Part shown: positions 25,338-35,450 of the stretch, one piece after another
Layout of the letters: each line of letters starts with the position of its first letter
Position numbering within the stretch: the first letter of the stretch is position 1
Source of the DNA: Clostridium sp. BJN0013
GTDB lineage: Bacteria; Bacillota; Clostridia; Clostridiales; Clostridiaceae
Reading direction: 5' to 3'
Assembly (NCBI RefSeq): GCF_040939125.1
Contig: NZ_CP162495.1
Coordinates: forward strand, 1,860,001 to 1,924,000
DNA length: 64,000 nucleotides
The notes under the pieces: generated by a model
The model's database searches: none
What the model was told of the DNA's origin: nothing
Seen by the model: the letters and a program-made list of their open reading frames with translations, nothing else
Program-made: the position numbers and the translations under genes

Positions 25338-26315
25338 ATGTCAAAACTATTTATCTTAAATATATTTTATGCATTAATAGCTGATGCAGTTTGGGGACTT
25401 GCCTATGTAATTCCAAATTTATTACCTAATTACACTGCGGTTGAAATAACATTTGGAAGATATTTTGTTTATGGTATTTTTTCAATAATTATGTTACTAT
25501 TTCAGAAACAAAAAAGTCTTAGAATCATGAATACTAATATATGGAGAAATGCTTTTCTTTTTTCATTTTGCGGTAATATAGGATATTATTTCTTTCTTGT
25601 TTTATCGATTAAATTAACAGGAGCTACAATTGCTACATTAATTATTGGAATGTTATCAATTACAACTTCATTATATGGAAATTTTATAAATCATGAATTT
25701 TCTTTTAAAAAATTGATTTTGCCAATTTTTGTTGTTATTATAGGTGTATTAATATTGAATTATGCGTCATTAAATAGATCTACGGATACGTTTAATATAT
25801 ATGGAGTGATATATGGGCTAATTGCATTATGTCTTTGGACATGGTATGCAGTTTCAAACGCATGCTTTTTGAAAGAAAATGCTGAAATTACATCACAAAT
25901 GTGGTCTACAATTACTGGGACTACTACTTTATGTCTAATTCCTTTTTTTATATTAATGATTAAAGTAATAATGCCAGATTCACTTATATTATTTAAGCTT
26001 ATAAGTCCCAGTAATATTGTTTTTAAATTTTGGCGTACTGCTGTAATCTTAGGTATTGTTGTCTCGTGGATAGGAACTGTTTTTTGGAATAAAGCATCTA
26101 ATGCTTTGCCTATTTCTTTAGCAGGTGAAATGACTGTTGGAGAAACGGCTTTTGGATTAACATATTCTTTTATTATTGAAGGCCGATTACCCCACATTAT
26201 TGAATTGATAAGTATAGTAATAATACTAACAGGTATTGTATATTATATCCATACAATAAATTGTTTAAATGAAGGTGATGAAAAATATAATGTTGAAAAT
26301 GAAAAATCATGTTGA
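25338..26315 (+). CDS. EamA/DMT-family transporter
   Basis: A 325-residue protein of ten predicted membrane helices arranged as two EamA repeats (LIADAVWGLAYVIPNLLPNYTAVEITFGRYFVYG in outline and the second half beginning YGLIALCLWTWYAVSNACFL). Family members export amino acids or small metabolites. It starts behind AGAGGAG. The downstream AraC regulator gene overlaps its end, so the two are likely co-transcribed. Substrate unknown. Confidence 0.8.
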   Translation: MSKLFILNIFYALIADAVWGLAYVIPNLLPNYTAVEITFGRYFVYGIFSIIMLLFQKQKSLRIMNTNIWRNAFLFSFCGNIGYYFFLVLSIKLTGATIATLIIGMLSITTSLYGNFINHEFSFKKLILPIFVVIIGVLILNYASLNRSTDTFNIYGVIYGLIALCLWTWYAVSNACFLKENAEITSQMWSTITGTTTLCLIPFFILMIKVIMPDSLILFKLISPSNIVFKFWRTAVILGIVVSWIGTVFWNKASNALPISLAGEMTVGETAFGLTYSFIIEGRLPHIIELISIVIILTGIVYYIHTINCLNEGDEKYNVENEKSC

Positions 26316-27138
26316 GTATATCTTACGCCAAGATATGAGAGATATGGAAGTTTTAAAGGCTTCTTATACAACCCAAACATTTTCTCGCCATTGGCACGAA
26401 AATTTTGGGATTGGAATCATAGAAAATGGAGTAGAAACTTTTGACTATAATAGAGAAAAGTGTTATGCTCCAAAAAGTAGTATAGTATTAATGAATCCAG
26501 GAATCATACATACAGGTCAAGCCGTTAATCAGGAGAAAGGATGGAGGTATTGGATTATGTATCCTTCTCCAATTCTTTTACAGGAAATTATGGAACAGAT
26601 AAATAAAAGACATTCTTCCATACCTTATTTTCCAAAAGCAGTAGTTTCAGATCCTTACTGTGAAAAAAGTTTATACAAAATGTTTCAATTATTATTTGAT
26701 AAATCATCTTCTCTACTAGAATGTCAAACTGGCTTTTTTACAGCAATGATTAAAGTTTTACAACATCATGCGAAATTTTCTTATGAAGAGGAAAAAATAA
26801 ATTGGAATTATAAAGTTGCAGATGATATACGAGAATATATAGATAATAATTACAATAAAAATATTTCTTTGGAGCAGTTATCTATGTTTTCAAATATGAG
26901 TAAATTTAACTTGCTTAGAGTTTTTGAAAAAAAATGGGGAGTTCCACCTCATATTTATCAAATAGTTGTTCGTATACAAAAATCTAAGAACTTGCTGATT
27001 AAAGGATGTCCAATAGTATCTACAGCATTAAAGATGGGATTTGCAGATCAGAGTCATTTTACACGTCACTTTAAGCGTATTGTTGGCATAACTCCTTATA
27101 AATATCAAACTCAATTAATAAATAATAATATAACTTAA
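26290..27138 (+). CDS. AraC-family regulator with cupin sensor domain
   Basis: The protein has about 282 residues. The N-terminal AraC-type cupin (HWHENFGIGIIENGVETFDYNREKCYAPKSSIVLMNPGIIHTGQ in outline, residues about 30-80) binds a small ligand. The C-terminal double HTH (ADDIREYIDNNYNKNISLEQLSMFSNMSKFNLLRVFEKKWG, then STALKMGFADQSHFTRHFKRIVGITPYKY) is typical of the family. I favour the ATG at 26290, preceded by AAGGTGAT. It overlaps the transporter gene by 26 bases and probably controls it. Confidence 0.8.
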   Translation: MLKMKNHVEYILRQDMRDMEVLKASYTTQTFSRHWHENFGIGIIENGVETFDYNREKCYAPKSSIVLMNPGIIHTGQAVNQEKGWRYWIMYPSPILLQEIMEQINKRHSSIPYFPKAVVSDPYCEKSLYKMFQLLFDKSSSLLECQTGFFTAMIKVLQHHAKFSYEEEKINWNYKVADDIREYIDNNYNKNISLEQLSMFSNMSKFNLLRVFEKKWGVPPHIYQIVVRIQKSKNLLIKGCPIVSTALKMGFADQSHFTRHFKRIVGITPYKYQTQLINNNIT

Positions 27139-27281
27139 ATTGTGTTTAAAATATAAATTGTGATAATATAAGATATGTGTAAATTTAGAAAAGAGGTGTT
27201 TTTTATGAATAATGATGTTTAGAGGGAGTAGTATTTCATTAAGTGAGTATATAAAGTATAAACTTTTTTGGAGGTAATAAA

Positions 27282-28640
27282 ATGACTGAATTAGAAAATT
27301 TCATTCTGGAAGGCAATATCAAAAGGTTACTTTTTAAGTTTTCTCTTCCTGCCATAAGTGTATTTTTAGCTAATGTATTATATAATCTTATTGATGCAAT
27401 TTTTATAGGTAATCAGGCTAATGGTAGCTTAGGAATTGCAGCTTTAACTATAGTCTTTCCTATTCAACAAATAATACTGGCTCTTTCTCAAATGATCGGA
27501 GTTGGAATTGCTTCTATAATTTCCAGAAGTCTTGGAGCCGGAAATAAACTAAGAGCAGAAAAGGCTGTGGGTACTGCATTAACATCCTCTGTTCTATTAG
27601 GAATTTTAATTATGGTTATAGGACTGGCTTTCATCAGACCTATATTGTATATTTTTGGTTCCTTGGAAACTATACTACCCTATGCTGTAACATTCTTTAG
27701 AATTACTTTATATTGCAGCGTTTTTTTCGTTTTTAGTATTGTTTCCAATAGCATCATACAATCAGAAGGACATGCTAATATTGCTATGATAAGCATGATA
27801 ATAGGACCTGTAATTAATATTCCGTTAGATTACATATTGGTTACAAGACTTAAATATGGGATAAAAGGAGCTGCCATTGCTACAGACATTTCCCAAATAA
27901 TATGTTTCATATTTTTATTGGTATACATCTGTTTTAATAGTAAAATTTTAGGAGTAAAAGTTAAAAATTTAGTAATTAATATAAAGTTATTAAAGGAAGC
28001 GATTTCCTTAGGAGTATCCACGTTTATGACTCAACTGGCTTATGGAATTGTAGCCATAGTATTAAATAATTCAATAAGAATTTATGGAGGATCTGACTTA
28101 TATATTTCTGCAATTGGTATATATAATCGTATATTCGGGTTTATTACCGTTCCTATGTATGGAATTAGACAAGCTCTTCAGCCTATTATAGGATTTAATT
28201 ATGGTGCTAAAAAATTCAATAGAGTAAAACAAAGCTTAAAGCTTGGAATTTTAACATCAGTTGTAATTTCATTGGGATTTTTAGTTATAATTATTAGTTT
28301 TACAAATAAAATAGCGGGTGTTTTTACATCTAATAATGAATTAATAGCATTGACGGTTCCTATTTTAAGAGTACTGATACTTATGAGTCCTTTAGTAGGT
28401 GTTCAAGTAATTGCTGCAAGTTTTTTTCAGTATATTGGCAAACCTAAGCCTGCATTATTTCTATCAATAATGAAACCATTTTTATTTTTAATACCATTAA
28501 TGTTAATCATCCCAATATTTCTTAAAGTCACTGGTGTTTTTGTATCTGTTCCATTATCCGATTTTTTTACAGCAGCAATATCTCTAATTTTCATATACGG
28601 CGAAATAAAAAAAATGAATCAGTTAAAAGTATTAGTTTAA
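27282..28640 (+). CDS. MATE-family efflux transporter
   Basis: A 452-residue, 12-helix protein in two MatE halves (LLFKFSLPAISVFLANVLYNLIDAIFIGNQ at the N-terminus in outline; LGVSTFMTQLAYGIVAIVLNNSI in the second). Members pump drugs or metabolites out against H+ or Na+. It is preceded by TTGGAGGTAATAAA and by a tiny unproductive ORF. It stands alone between an AraC gene and a membrane-anchored protein. Confidence 0.85.
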   Translation: MTELENFILEGNIKRLLFKFSLPAISVFLANVLYNLIDAIFIGNQANGSLGIAALTIVFPIQQIILALSQMIGVGIASIISRSLGAGNKLRAEKAVGTALTSSVLLGILIMVIGLAFIRPILYIFGSLETILPYAVTFFRITLYCSVFFVFSIVSNSIIQSEGHANIAMISMIIGPVINIPLDYILVTRLKYGIKGAAIATDISQIICFIFLLVYICFNSKILGVKVKNLVINIKLLKEAISLGVSTFMTQLAYGIVAIVLNNSIRIYGGSDLYISAIGIYNRIFGFITVPMYGIRQALQPIIGFNYGAKKFNRVKQSLKLGILTSVVISLGFLVIIISFTNKIAGVFTSNNELIALTVPILRVLILMSPLVGVQVIAASFFQYIGKPKPALFLSIMKPFLFLIPLMLIIPIFLKVTGVFVSVPLSDFFTAAISLIFIYGEIKKMNQLKVLV

Positions 28641-28854
28641 CACTAAATTTAATTCACAAAAGGTCTCATTAAATAAATATATTTAAATTAGTATAAAAAA
28701 TAAATAAGTAATAATGTATGCATAGAAATAATAAAAGAACAATATGAGTAGTTAAACAACTATAAAGTCTGTGATAACTATCAATATGGAAATAAAATAG
28801 TGAATTCCAAAAGTCGTAATTTGACTACATAAAGAATTGGGGTATGAGGTAAAG

Positions 28855-29433
28855 TTGAAAAAGCGTTTTAAGAGTTTTATTTTAATAATTTTTTCTTTAA
28901 TATTTATTATTGGCATTTGGTATATCAATTTAAGAATAACTAATAATAAAAATGTTGGTATTGTATCTGATAATAAAAATATTGAAACTAAATCTGAAGG
29001 GGTTATAAATGAAACAATATCAAATTATATTGAGGATTACTATTCTCATATATTAACTAATGCTGATAAGGTTTTTGAAGCACATAAATCATACTCAATT
29101 GAACAGAAAGATGGATTAATAAATGTTTATATTTATACCTTATTTGAAGGATATGCATTTGCTAACGGAAAATTTGGTTTTTCATGTGGAGGGTCAAATC
29201 CAGCACTTATTGTGTTAAGAAAAGATAAAGATAAGTTTACTGTTGTTAAATTTGAACAGTCTAAGGATGGAACTGAATATGGGCCATCTATAAGAAAGAT
29301 GTTTCCACGTAAATATGCAGAGGAAGCTATGGAGGATACAGGTCGTGATTTAGGATTAGAAACACAAATAAAATCAAATGCTAAAGAATGGTTAAAAGCA
29401 CAAGGCAGGAGTGAATCGCTTTCAGAAGAATAA
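28855..29433 (+). CDS. Membrane-anchored extracytoplasmic protein of unknown function
   Basis: The 192-residue protein has a single N-terminal membrane helix (FKSFILIIFSLIFIIGIWYI) and an external domain of about 150 residues with a mixed alpha/beta look (DGLINVYIYTLFEGYAFANGKFGFSCGGSNPALIVL). It is charged at the C-terminus. The TTG at 28855 is favoured because GAGGT lies just upstream. I recognise no family. A strong terminator follows, so it is monocistronic. Confidence 0.6.
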   Translation: MKKRFKSFILIIFSLIFIIGIWYINLRITNNKNVGIVSDNKNIETKSEGVINETISNYIEDYYSHILTNADKVFEAHKSYSIEQKDGLINVYIYTLFEGYAFANGKFGFSCGGSNPALIVLRKDKDKFTVVKFEQSKDGTEYGPSIRKMFPRKYAEEAMEDTGRDLGLETQIKSNAKEWLKAQGRSESLSEE

Positions 29434-29468
29434 AGCTATTTTACAATAAAATATTTAATTTTTCATCT

Positions 29469-29499
29469 AAAATCAACCGAAAGGTTGATTTTATTTTTG
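29469..29499 (+). terminator. Rho-independent terminator
   Basis: AAAATCAACC (29469-29478), loop GAAA, GGTTGATTTT (29483-29492), then ATTTTTG. A perfect 10-bp stem with a GNRA-type tetraloop. Confidence 0.85.
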
Positions 29500-29539
29500 T
29501 CCCTGAAATTTATAATTGTCATAAAGGGAGTGGTTGGAG

Positions 29540-30478
29540 ATGAAGGAAATAATTAATGTTAAAAATCTTCAAAAAGGCTATAGAGACAGTAAAGTTATCA
29601 AAGGTATATCTTTTGGAGTAGAAAAAGGCGAAATACTTTGTTTTCTTGGACCAAATGGAGCAGGTAAAAGTACTATCATAAATATTCTCACAGGAGCCTT
29701 GGATTACGAAGCAGGGGAAATATGTTACAATGGGAAAAAAGTAGAAAAAGGTGACAGGAATTTTAAACAGCATTTGGGGATAGTACCTCAGGATATTGCA
29801 CTATATGAAGATATTTCAGCGGAACAAAATCTTAAATTTTTTGCTTCACTTTATGGCTTGAAAAGTAACAAGCTTAAGAAGAGAATTATCGAAGCTCTTG
29901 AATTTGCAGGGCTAGCTGAAAGGTCAAAAGATAAGGTAAATACATTTTCAGGAGGAATGAAGAGGAGGCTTAACATTGCCTGTGCCACTGCGCATCATCC
30001 GGAAATACTCATAATGGATGAACCTACTGTTGGTATTGATCCACAATCAAGAAATCACATTTTAAGTTCTGTTAAAACTATGAGGGAAAATGGCACAACT
30101 ATTATTTATACCACTCATTATATGGAGGAAGTTGAAGAAATATCGACCAGAATTATTATAATGGATAAAGGACAGATAATAACATCTGGAACAAAAGAAA
30201 AATTGAAAGAAAAAATAGTAAATTATAAAAAGTTCATTATTGAAGTGGACTCTACAGATAAGGTTAATTTAGAAGACTTTTATAGTGTAGAAGGCGTAAA
30301 AGATGTTTTAATAAAAAGAGGCAAGCTGGAAATTACAACTTTAATAGGAGTTGAGAACCTGGATAAACTAATTTCAATTCTTGTAAATAATTTTGTTAAG
30401 ATTAATAATTTAACCTGTGAAACTGCCAGTTTAGAAAGTGTATTTCTAAATTTAACTGGAAGAAAATTAAGGGATTAG
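29540..30478 (+). CDS. ABC transporter ATP-binding protein (DrrA/YbhF-like)
   Basis: The 312-residue protein has Walker A LGPNGAGKSTIINIL, the Q-loop region GIVPQDIALYEDISAEQNL, the ABC signature FSGGMKRRLNIA, Walker B LIMDEPTVGIDPQ and the H-loop TTHYMEEVE. A C-terminal extension like that of DrrA-type drug exporters follows. The ATG at 29540 behind GGGAGTGGTTGGAG is favoured over the frame start six bases upstream. It is followed by two permease genes, giving a complete ABC-2 exporter. Confidence 0.9.
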   Translation: MKEIINVKNLQKGYRDSKVIKGISFGVEKGEILCFLGPNGAGKSTIINILTGALDYEAGEICYNGKKVEKGDRNFKQHLGIVPQDIALYEDISAEQNLKFFASLYGLKSNKLKKRIIEALEFAGLAERSKDKVNTFSGGMKRRLNIACATAHHPEILIMDEPTVGIDPQSRNHILSSVKTMRENGTTIIYTTHYMEEVEEISTRIIIMDKGQIITSGTKEKLKEKIVNYKKFIIEVDSTDKVNLEDFYSVEGVKDVLIKRGKLEITTLIGVENLDKLISILVNNFVKINNLTCETASLESVFLNLTGRKLRD

Positions 30479-30488
30479 GAGAATAAAT

Positions 30489-31232
30489 ATGTATAGATTT
30501 TTACAGATATTCAAGAGAGACTTCTTAAATTTATTATTTAATCCCATGTGGGTTTTTTATACCGTTGTTTTTCCATTCTTACTGATTTTGATCCTAGGTT
30601 TTTTAACCAGCGGTAATTATGGCAGCATTATTACTTCCTATGATTATTATGGTATTTCTATAATGATTTATATAGTTTTTAATACTTCTACAATAGCTTC
30701 AAATAGCTTTATGGAGGAGCGTATTAAACAGGCGAATATGAGGATAATCTACTCTCCCATACCTAAAGGTTATATATATATTTCCAAAATAGCAGCTACT
30801 TTTACGTTTTCATTTATTTGCCATATGATGGTAATGATACTTCTAAATCTCACTTTAAAGGTTAACTTTGGAGGTGAAAATTCTGGCTTTATAATTTTAA
30901 CACTGTTGTTGTTTGAAATTTTTGCTTCTGCCCTTGGAGTACTGTTTTGCTGTATTTTCAAGAGTGAAAACACTGCTAACCAGGTTTTAAGTATTGTGAT
31001 AAATATTTCAGCCATATTGGGAGGACTATTTTTCAGACTTGACGGGCTTGGACATAATGTAGAAAAAATAAGTTATATGTTACCAGTAAAATGGATTATT
31101 ACGGATATTTTTAAAGTTATATATGATAGAGATTTTTCCTGTTACTTGCCTATAGTAATTATATTAATCTTATTATCCATGATAACTATATTTTTATGTG
31201 GAAGATTCTATAGAACGGAGGATTATATATGA
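30489..31232 (+). CDS. ABC-2 type permease
   Basis: A 247-residue protein of six membrane helices (FLNLLFNPMWVFYTVVFPFLLILILGF first) with the ABC-2 core GGLFFRLDGLGHNVEKISYMLPVKW. It lies 10 bases after the ATPase gene and overlaps the next gene by ATGA. With its partner it forms the membrane part of the exporter. Substrate unknown. Confidence 0.85.
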   Translation: MYRFLQIFKRDFLNLLFNPMWVFYTVVFPFLLILILGFLTSGNYGSIITSYDYYGISIMIYIVFNTSTIASNSFMEERIKQANMRIIYSPIPKGYIYISKIAATFTFSFICHMMVMILLNLTLKVNFGGENSGFIILTLLLFEIFASALGVLFCCIFKSENTANQVLSIVINISAILGGLFFRLDGLGHNVEKISYMLPVKWIITDIFKVIYDRDFSCYLPIVIILILLSMITIFLCGRFYRTEDYI

Positions 31233-32206
31233 TAAGTTTTCTTAAGAATAACTATTACAGAATCAGTGGTAGAAAATATTATATTGTTATTTCATTGCTG
31301 ATGACAATGATTTCTATAATTTTAGCAGTATATTTAACTTCAAATTTGAAAGTTAAAGACAGTATTGCATTGGTAACTAAAAGTAAGGTAATGATTTTTA
31401 AATCAGATTATATTAAATTTACTATTATGGAGGAGGAACCTTCAAAATCCCAACTGGTACTTGGTCGGTATGATGGTGTTATAATTGATAAGGGCAACGG
31501 AAAATATCATATTGATACAATAAAAAGTGATAATTTTAGAAAGACACTGGAGAAAATAATAAAGAGGCCTGAAGGCTTTGTACCACAAGTTAAGGATAGC
31601 AGAGGTGTAGGTACTAATATTATAGGATATCTTTTTATGTTTATTTTGCTTCAGTGTGTTTTATTCATGTTTACTCTGGCAGAAGATATGGAATTGAAGC
31701 AAATTGAAAGAATTGCAGCTTCACCGGTATCTTTTCAAAAATATCTAACGTCTCATTTTATATTTACTTTTTTACTCATTTTTACACCGGCATTTCTTGT
31801 AATATTTATGATGAAATGCATTTTTAGGCTTAATATAGGCTTTAGCTTATTGCAGTACGGGGCTTTCTTAGGCATAATATGTTCTTTTGGTATAGCCTTT
31901 GCCATGTTTATTAACTCTATTGTAAAAGTATCAGATACTGCAAATATGGTAGGATCTTCAATTGTAATAATTACAACAATTCTTGGGGGAAGTTTTTACT
32001 CCTTTGAAAAGGGAAATGAACTACTTGAGAAAGTTATATGGATTCTTCCTCAAAAAGATTTTCTCAGTTTCGTGCAGGGATTGGAAACTGGAAAAACAGT
32101 TTTGGAAGTGCTGCCGCAGCTTATATATGTAATAATAATATCTTTAATATTTTTTGCTTTTTCCATAATAAAAATAAAAAAAGACTATGTGCTTAGAACA
32201 AATTAA
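31229..32206 (+). CDS. ABC-2 type permease, second subunit
   Basis: A 325-residue protein with an N-terminal helix, an external segment of about 90 residues and five C-terminal helices (ABC2_membrane_3 plan), including GSSIVIITTILGGSFYSFEKGNELLEKVIWILPQKDF in outline. It overlaps the previous gene by four bases. The following LuxR-type regulator gene starts 43 bases downstream. Confidence 0.85.
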   Translation: MISFLKNNYYRISGRKYYIVISLLMTMISIILAVYLTSNLKVKDSIALVTKSKVMIFKSDYIKFTIMEEEPSKSQLVLGRYDGVIIDKGNGKYHIDTIKSDNFRKTLEKIIKRPEGFVPQVKDSRGVGTNIIGYLFMFILLQCVLFMFTLAEDMELKQIERIAASPVSFQKYLTSHFIFTFLLIFTPAFLVIFMMKCIFRLNIGFSLLQYGAFLGIICSFGIAFAMFINSIVKVSDTANMVGSSIVIITTILGGSFYSFEKGNELLEKVIWILPQKDFLSFVQGLETGKTVLEVLPQLIYVIIISLIFFAFSIIKIKKDYVLRTN

Positions 32207-32249
32207 AGTAAAATATAGATAATAAAATTGAAATTGGGAGTATGGGTGT

Positions 32250-34826
32250 ATGATTAATGACAAACTGATTTTAATGTGTACAAGGCTTAAAATTCCGCAG
32301 CCTAGAAAAAATTATATAATAAGAAAAGAACTGTTTTCAAAATTAGATGGAATGAGTGAGTACAGAGTTGTTTTGATTAAGGGCGGTGCAGGAACAGGCA
32401 AAACTACCCTTATAACTTCTTTTGCCAGAGAAAGATCTATTTCAAATTTAAAATGGATATCTCTTGATGAAAGTTGTAATAATGTTTTCTTATTTTGGAA
32501 TTACTTTATTGAAGCAGTAGGAGGGTGCCTTGAGGCAACGAAGCAGGACGTCACATTCCTATATGATTCGAATTTTGAAAAAAGTGATTTAGAAAAGCTG
32601 CTTATACTTCTGATTAATGCTATGAATAACCAAGAGGACATATTTATAGTTTTGGATGATTTCTATTATATTACAGATAGTTTTCTGCTCCGTACTATAG
32701 AATTCTTTCTAAAAAACCTATCTGACAATGTACATGTAATTTTGCTTACAAGGCAGGAACCACATTTGTATTTAGGTGCACTTAATATGGAGAGTAAGCT
32801 TCTTTTCATAGATGAAAACGACTTAAAGCTTTCTAAAGAATTGGGAATAAAATTTTTAAAGGACACTTTAAAGTTGAATTTTAAGAAAGAGATACTGAAC
32901 TTTATTAATGACCTTTCTGAAGGTTGGATTGGAGGGCTGCAGCTTGTGGCTGCCGCGGCTATTGGAAAAAGTGAAGATGAGATTATGAAGCTAAGTTTTC
33001 AGAACAGGTTTGTGACAGAATACCTTACTAAAGAAATATATGAGTTATTGAGTGCTGAGGAAAAGCAATTTCTTGTGATAACTTCTATGCTGCCATATTT
33101 TAATCAGGAAATAGCCATACAGCTTTTAGAAGAAATTGACTTTGAAAAAGTAATGGACAGTTTTCAGAGGAAGAATATTTTAATCATATGCCTTGATGAG
33201 GAAAAAGGAATCTATAGATATCACAATATTTTGAAAGAATATTTAAAAGAAAAATTTAAAGACATTCATAAGGAAACCCAAATTCAGCTTCATGTAAAGG
33301 CAGCAGATATTATGAGAAATTTAGGAGATTTTGACCAGTGCATTGAGCAATTAATATTGGCTGAGGATTATTCCAATGTAATGAAACTTATATTAGAGCT
33401 TCCTGGAAACATGGCTCTATTTTCATATGGTGAAAGAATTCCAGAAGAATTTATTATACAAAATCCCGATTTTGCATATCAATATTTCTTTTATAATTAT
33501 GCTAATCTGGAATTTGAAAAATGTAAGGAAATATATGATGTACTTAAAATAAATAGACAAGGGGATTCAACTTTTTCAGCATTTAAATTTTCAAGTATGT
33601 TTGTGGAAGATACTTTTAGATTAAATGAGATTGAAGTCATGCCAATTTCAGAAATTGACAATTTATCTTTGAAAGAAACTACAAAGGCTTTTATACTCAT
33701 GAAAGATGCATCTTTATTATATGCCCAGTGCAGATATGATGAGGGGTTAAATTCTATAGATAGGGCTATGAGTTATTCAGAAATCCATAATAATTTTTAT
33801 ATTTACTTCTTTTCTCTTGGTATGAAATCCCAAATATTAGAGGACATGGGTGAATTTAATAAATGTAAGTTTTTGTATGGTGAGATGAATAAAATACTAA
33901 AATCCAATGAAGATGTGAGTATTTTTAATACAAACTTTTATATAGGTATTACAGGTATTTATCTAAAGCAGATGGATTTAGAAAATGCAGAAAAGTGCCT
34001 TGAAAATGTAGGTGAATATATTTCTAGTATAGTTCTTTCAGTAGATAGGGGATATAGATACAATTTAGCAGAATATAAATTTATTATTGGAGACACAGAA
34101 GAGGCCCTTAAGCTGGTTAAAGAACTTATGAATATGAAAACTTATAATAATATTACATTTATGGCCTCTCTTTTAAAATACGTTTTCCGGCTGAATAAAT
34201 TTTATGGTGAACTGGTGGTACGTTTCAAAGCAGATTATGAAAGTATGGATAAAACACAGAGAAGTTTGGATAGCAAACTGCTTTATGCAAATATATTGTT
34301 TAGAGAGGGAAAAATTGAAGAAGCTATAAAACTTATCGATGAGATTTTAAAATATTCCCGAAAAAATAAAATAAAGCTAAAAATGGTGCAGGCATCTCTT
34401 TTTAAAATTAATATGATATATGACAATTCGGCGAAAAAGCGTGAAATAATAAATCTATTTAGGGAAGCACTATTTTATAGCTGTGAAGATAAAATCCTTC
34501 AGCCCTATTATTTTGAAAGTGAAACTGTATATAAAATTGTAATGAAATATGAGTCAGATTTTTATAATAATCTGAGTTGTGGTGAAAAAGTGCATTATAA
34601 GCAGATAATAAATATTTGTAGAATTGAAACAAAATCTATTTTAAGTAAAAGAGAGATTGATGTGCTTAATGAGATAGCAGCAGGTGCGTCAAATAAAGAA
34701 ATTGCAGAGCATCTTTATATTTCGTTAGCTACAGTTAAATCTCATATAATCAATATATATAGCAAGCTTGGGGTAAATAGTAGAGTTAGGGCAATTAAAG
34801 CAGCTAAAAGATATGGGTATATTTAA
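32250..34826 (+). CDS. LuxR-family, MalT/LAL-type STAND ATPase regulator
   Basis: The 858-residue protein has an N-terminal NTPase (Walker A KGGAGTGKTTL at about 44-54, Walker B IFIVLDDFYYI at about 125-135), a winged-helix segment, and a long TPR-like helical region of about 350-780. The C-terminal LuxR HTH reads LSKREIDVLNEIAAGASNKEIAEHLYISLATVKSHI. This is the LAL/MalT plan, in which ligand and ATP binding drive assembly on DNA. It follows the ABC exporter genes and probably controls them. Confidence 0.85.
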   Translation: MINDKLILMCTRLKIPQPRKNYIIRKELFSKLDGMSEYRVVLIKGGAGTGKTTLITSFARERSISNLKWISLDESCNNVFLFWNYFIEAVGGCLEATKQDVTFLYDSNFEKSDLEKLLILLINAMNNQEDIFIVLDDFYYITDSFLLRTIEFFLKNLSDNVHVILLTRQEPHLYLGALNMESKLLFIDENDLKLSKELGIKFLKDTLKLNFKKEILNFINDLSEGWIGGLQLVAAAAIGKSEDEIMKLSFQNRFVTEYLTKEIYELLSAEEKQFLVITSMLPYFNQEIAIQLLEEIDFEKVMDSFQRKNILIICLDEEKGIYRYHNILKEYLKEKFKDIHKETQIQLHVKAADIMRNLGDFDQCIEQLILAEDYSNVMKLILELPGNMALFSYGERIPEEFIIQNPDFAYQYFFYNYANLEFEKCKEIYDVLKINRQGDSTFSAFKFSSMFVEDTFRLNEIEVMPISEIDNLSLKETTKAFILMKDASLLYAQCRYDEGLNSIDRAMSYSEIHNNFYIYFFSLGMKSQILEDMGEFNKCKFLYGEMNKILKSNEDVSIFNTNFYIGITGIYLKQMDLENAEKCLENVGEYISSIVLSVDRGYRYNLAEYKFIIGDTEEALKLVKELMNMKTYNNITFMASLLKYVFRLNKFYGELVVRFKADYESMDKTQRSLDSKLLYANILFREGKIEEAIKLIDEILKYSRKNKIKLKMVQASLFKINMIYDNSAKKREIINLFREALFYSCEDKILQPYYFESETVYKIVMKYESDFYNNLSCGEKVHYKQIINICRIETKSILSKREIDVLNEIAAGASNKEIAEHLYISLATVKSHIINIYSKLGVNSRVRAIKAAKRYGYI

Positions 34827-35039
34827 AAAATTTTTTTATAGAATAAATTTATTTTTTCTTTATTTTTATTATACTTTTAATATATTTTTGTATTTTATAA
34901 TAAATATGAAATAAATATTTAAGAGGTGCAACTAAACAGTAGTTGTAAATGTATAAATAACTGCAATAATATAAAACATTATTTATAGATTTATCAATAA
35001 GACGATAAGCACCCCATGTTCGTAAAGAGCATGGAGTCA

Positions 35040-35400
35040 TAGAGATAGAATCTATGCAAAATTTCTTGAATTGCTGGAATCCCCTAAAGCTAACTAAACT
35101 ACAACGTAGGTATGAAATAAAACCAAGCGTGAATGTTACGAAAGTAGAAAAAATTAGTTAGATGGCATAAGGTTAAATCCTAAGTGCTGTAAAAATGGGC
35201 AATCAGCAGCTAAGACCCGAATATAGGGTAAAGTTCAACGACTATCCTGTGATGGGAGTAGGATTAAGCAATCCGAAGTGGGAAATGCCCTTTTGTAAGG
35301 GTAATGATATAGTCTGAGCTTATGTGAGAGCATAAGAAGTTCATAAGAGAACTGCTTAGTGGCAGCGTACTAAGTGAACAACGTCAAAATTCTATTATAA
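35040..35400 (+). ncRNA. Group I self-splicing intron core of the IStron
   Basis: Conserved group I elements can be read in order: the Q-like segment AATCAGCAGCTAAGACCC (35201-35218), the R segment AAGTTCAACGACTATCC (about 35231-35247), and the S segment GATATAGTCTGAGC (about 35306-35319). GACTAT of R pairs with ATAGTC of S to form helix P7, the guanosine-binding site. Several further stems (for example around 35281-35300 and 35317-35340) fit P8/P9. Exact splice sites were not fixed. The active core looks intact. Confidence 0.8.
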
Positions 35401-35450
35401 ATTTGTTGAAAAAATAACACCCTATTTAAGAGCGTTAATGTAATCTTTTA

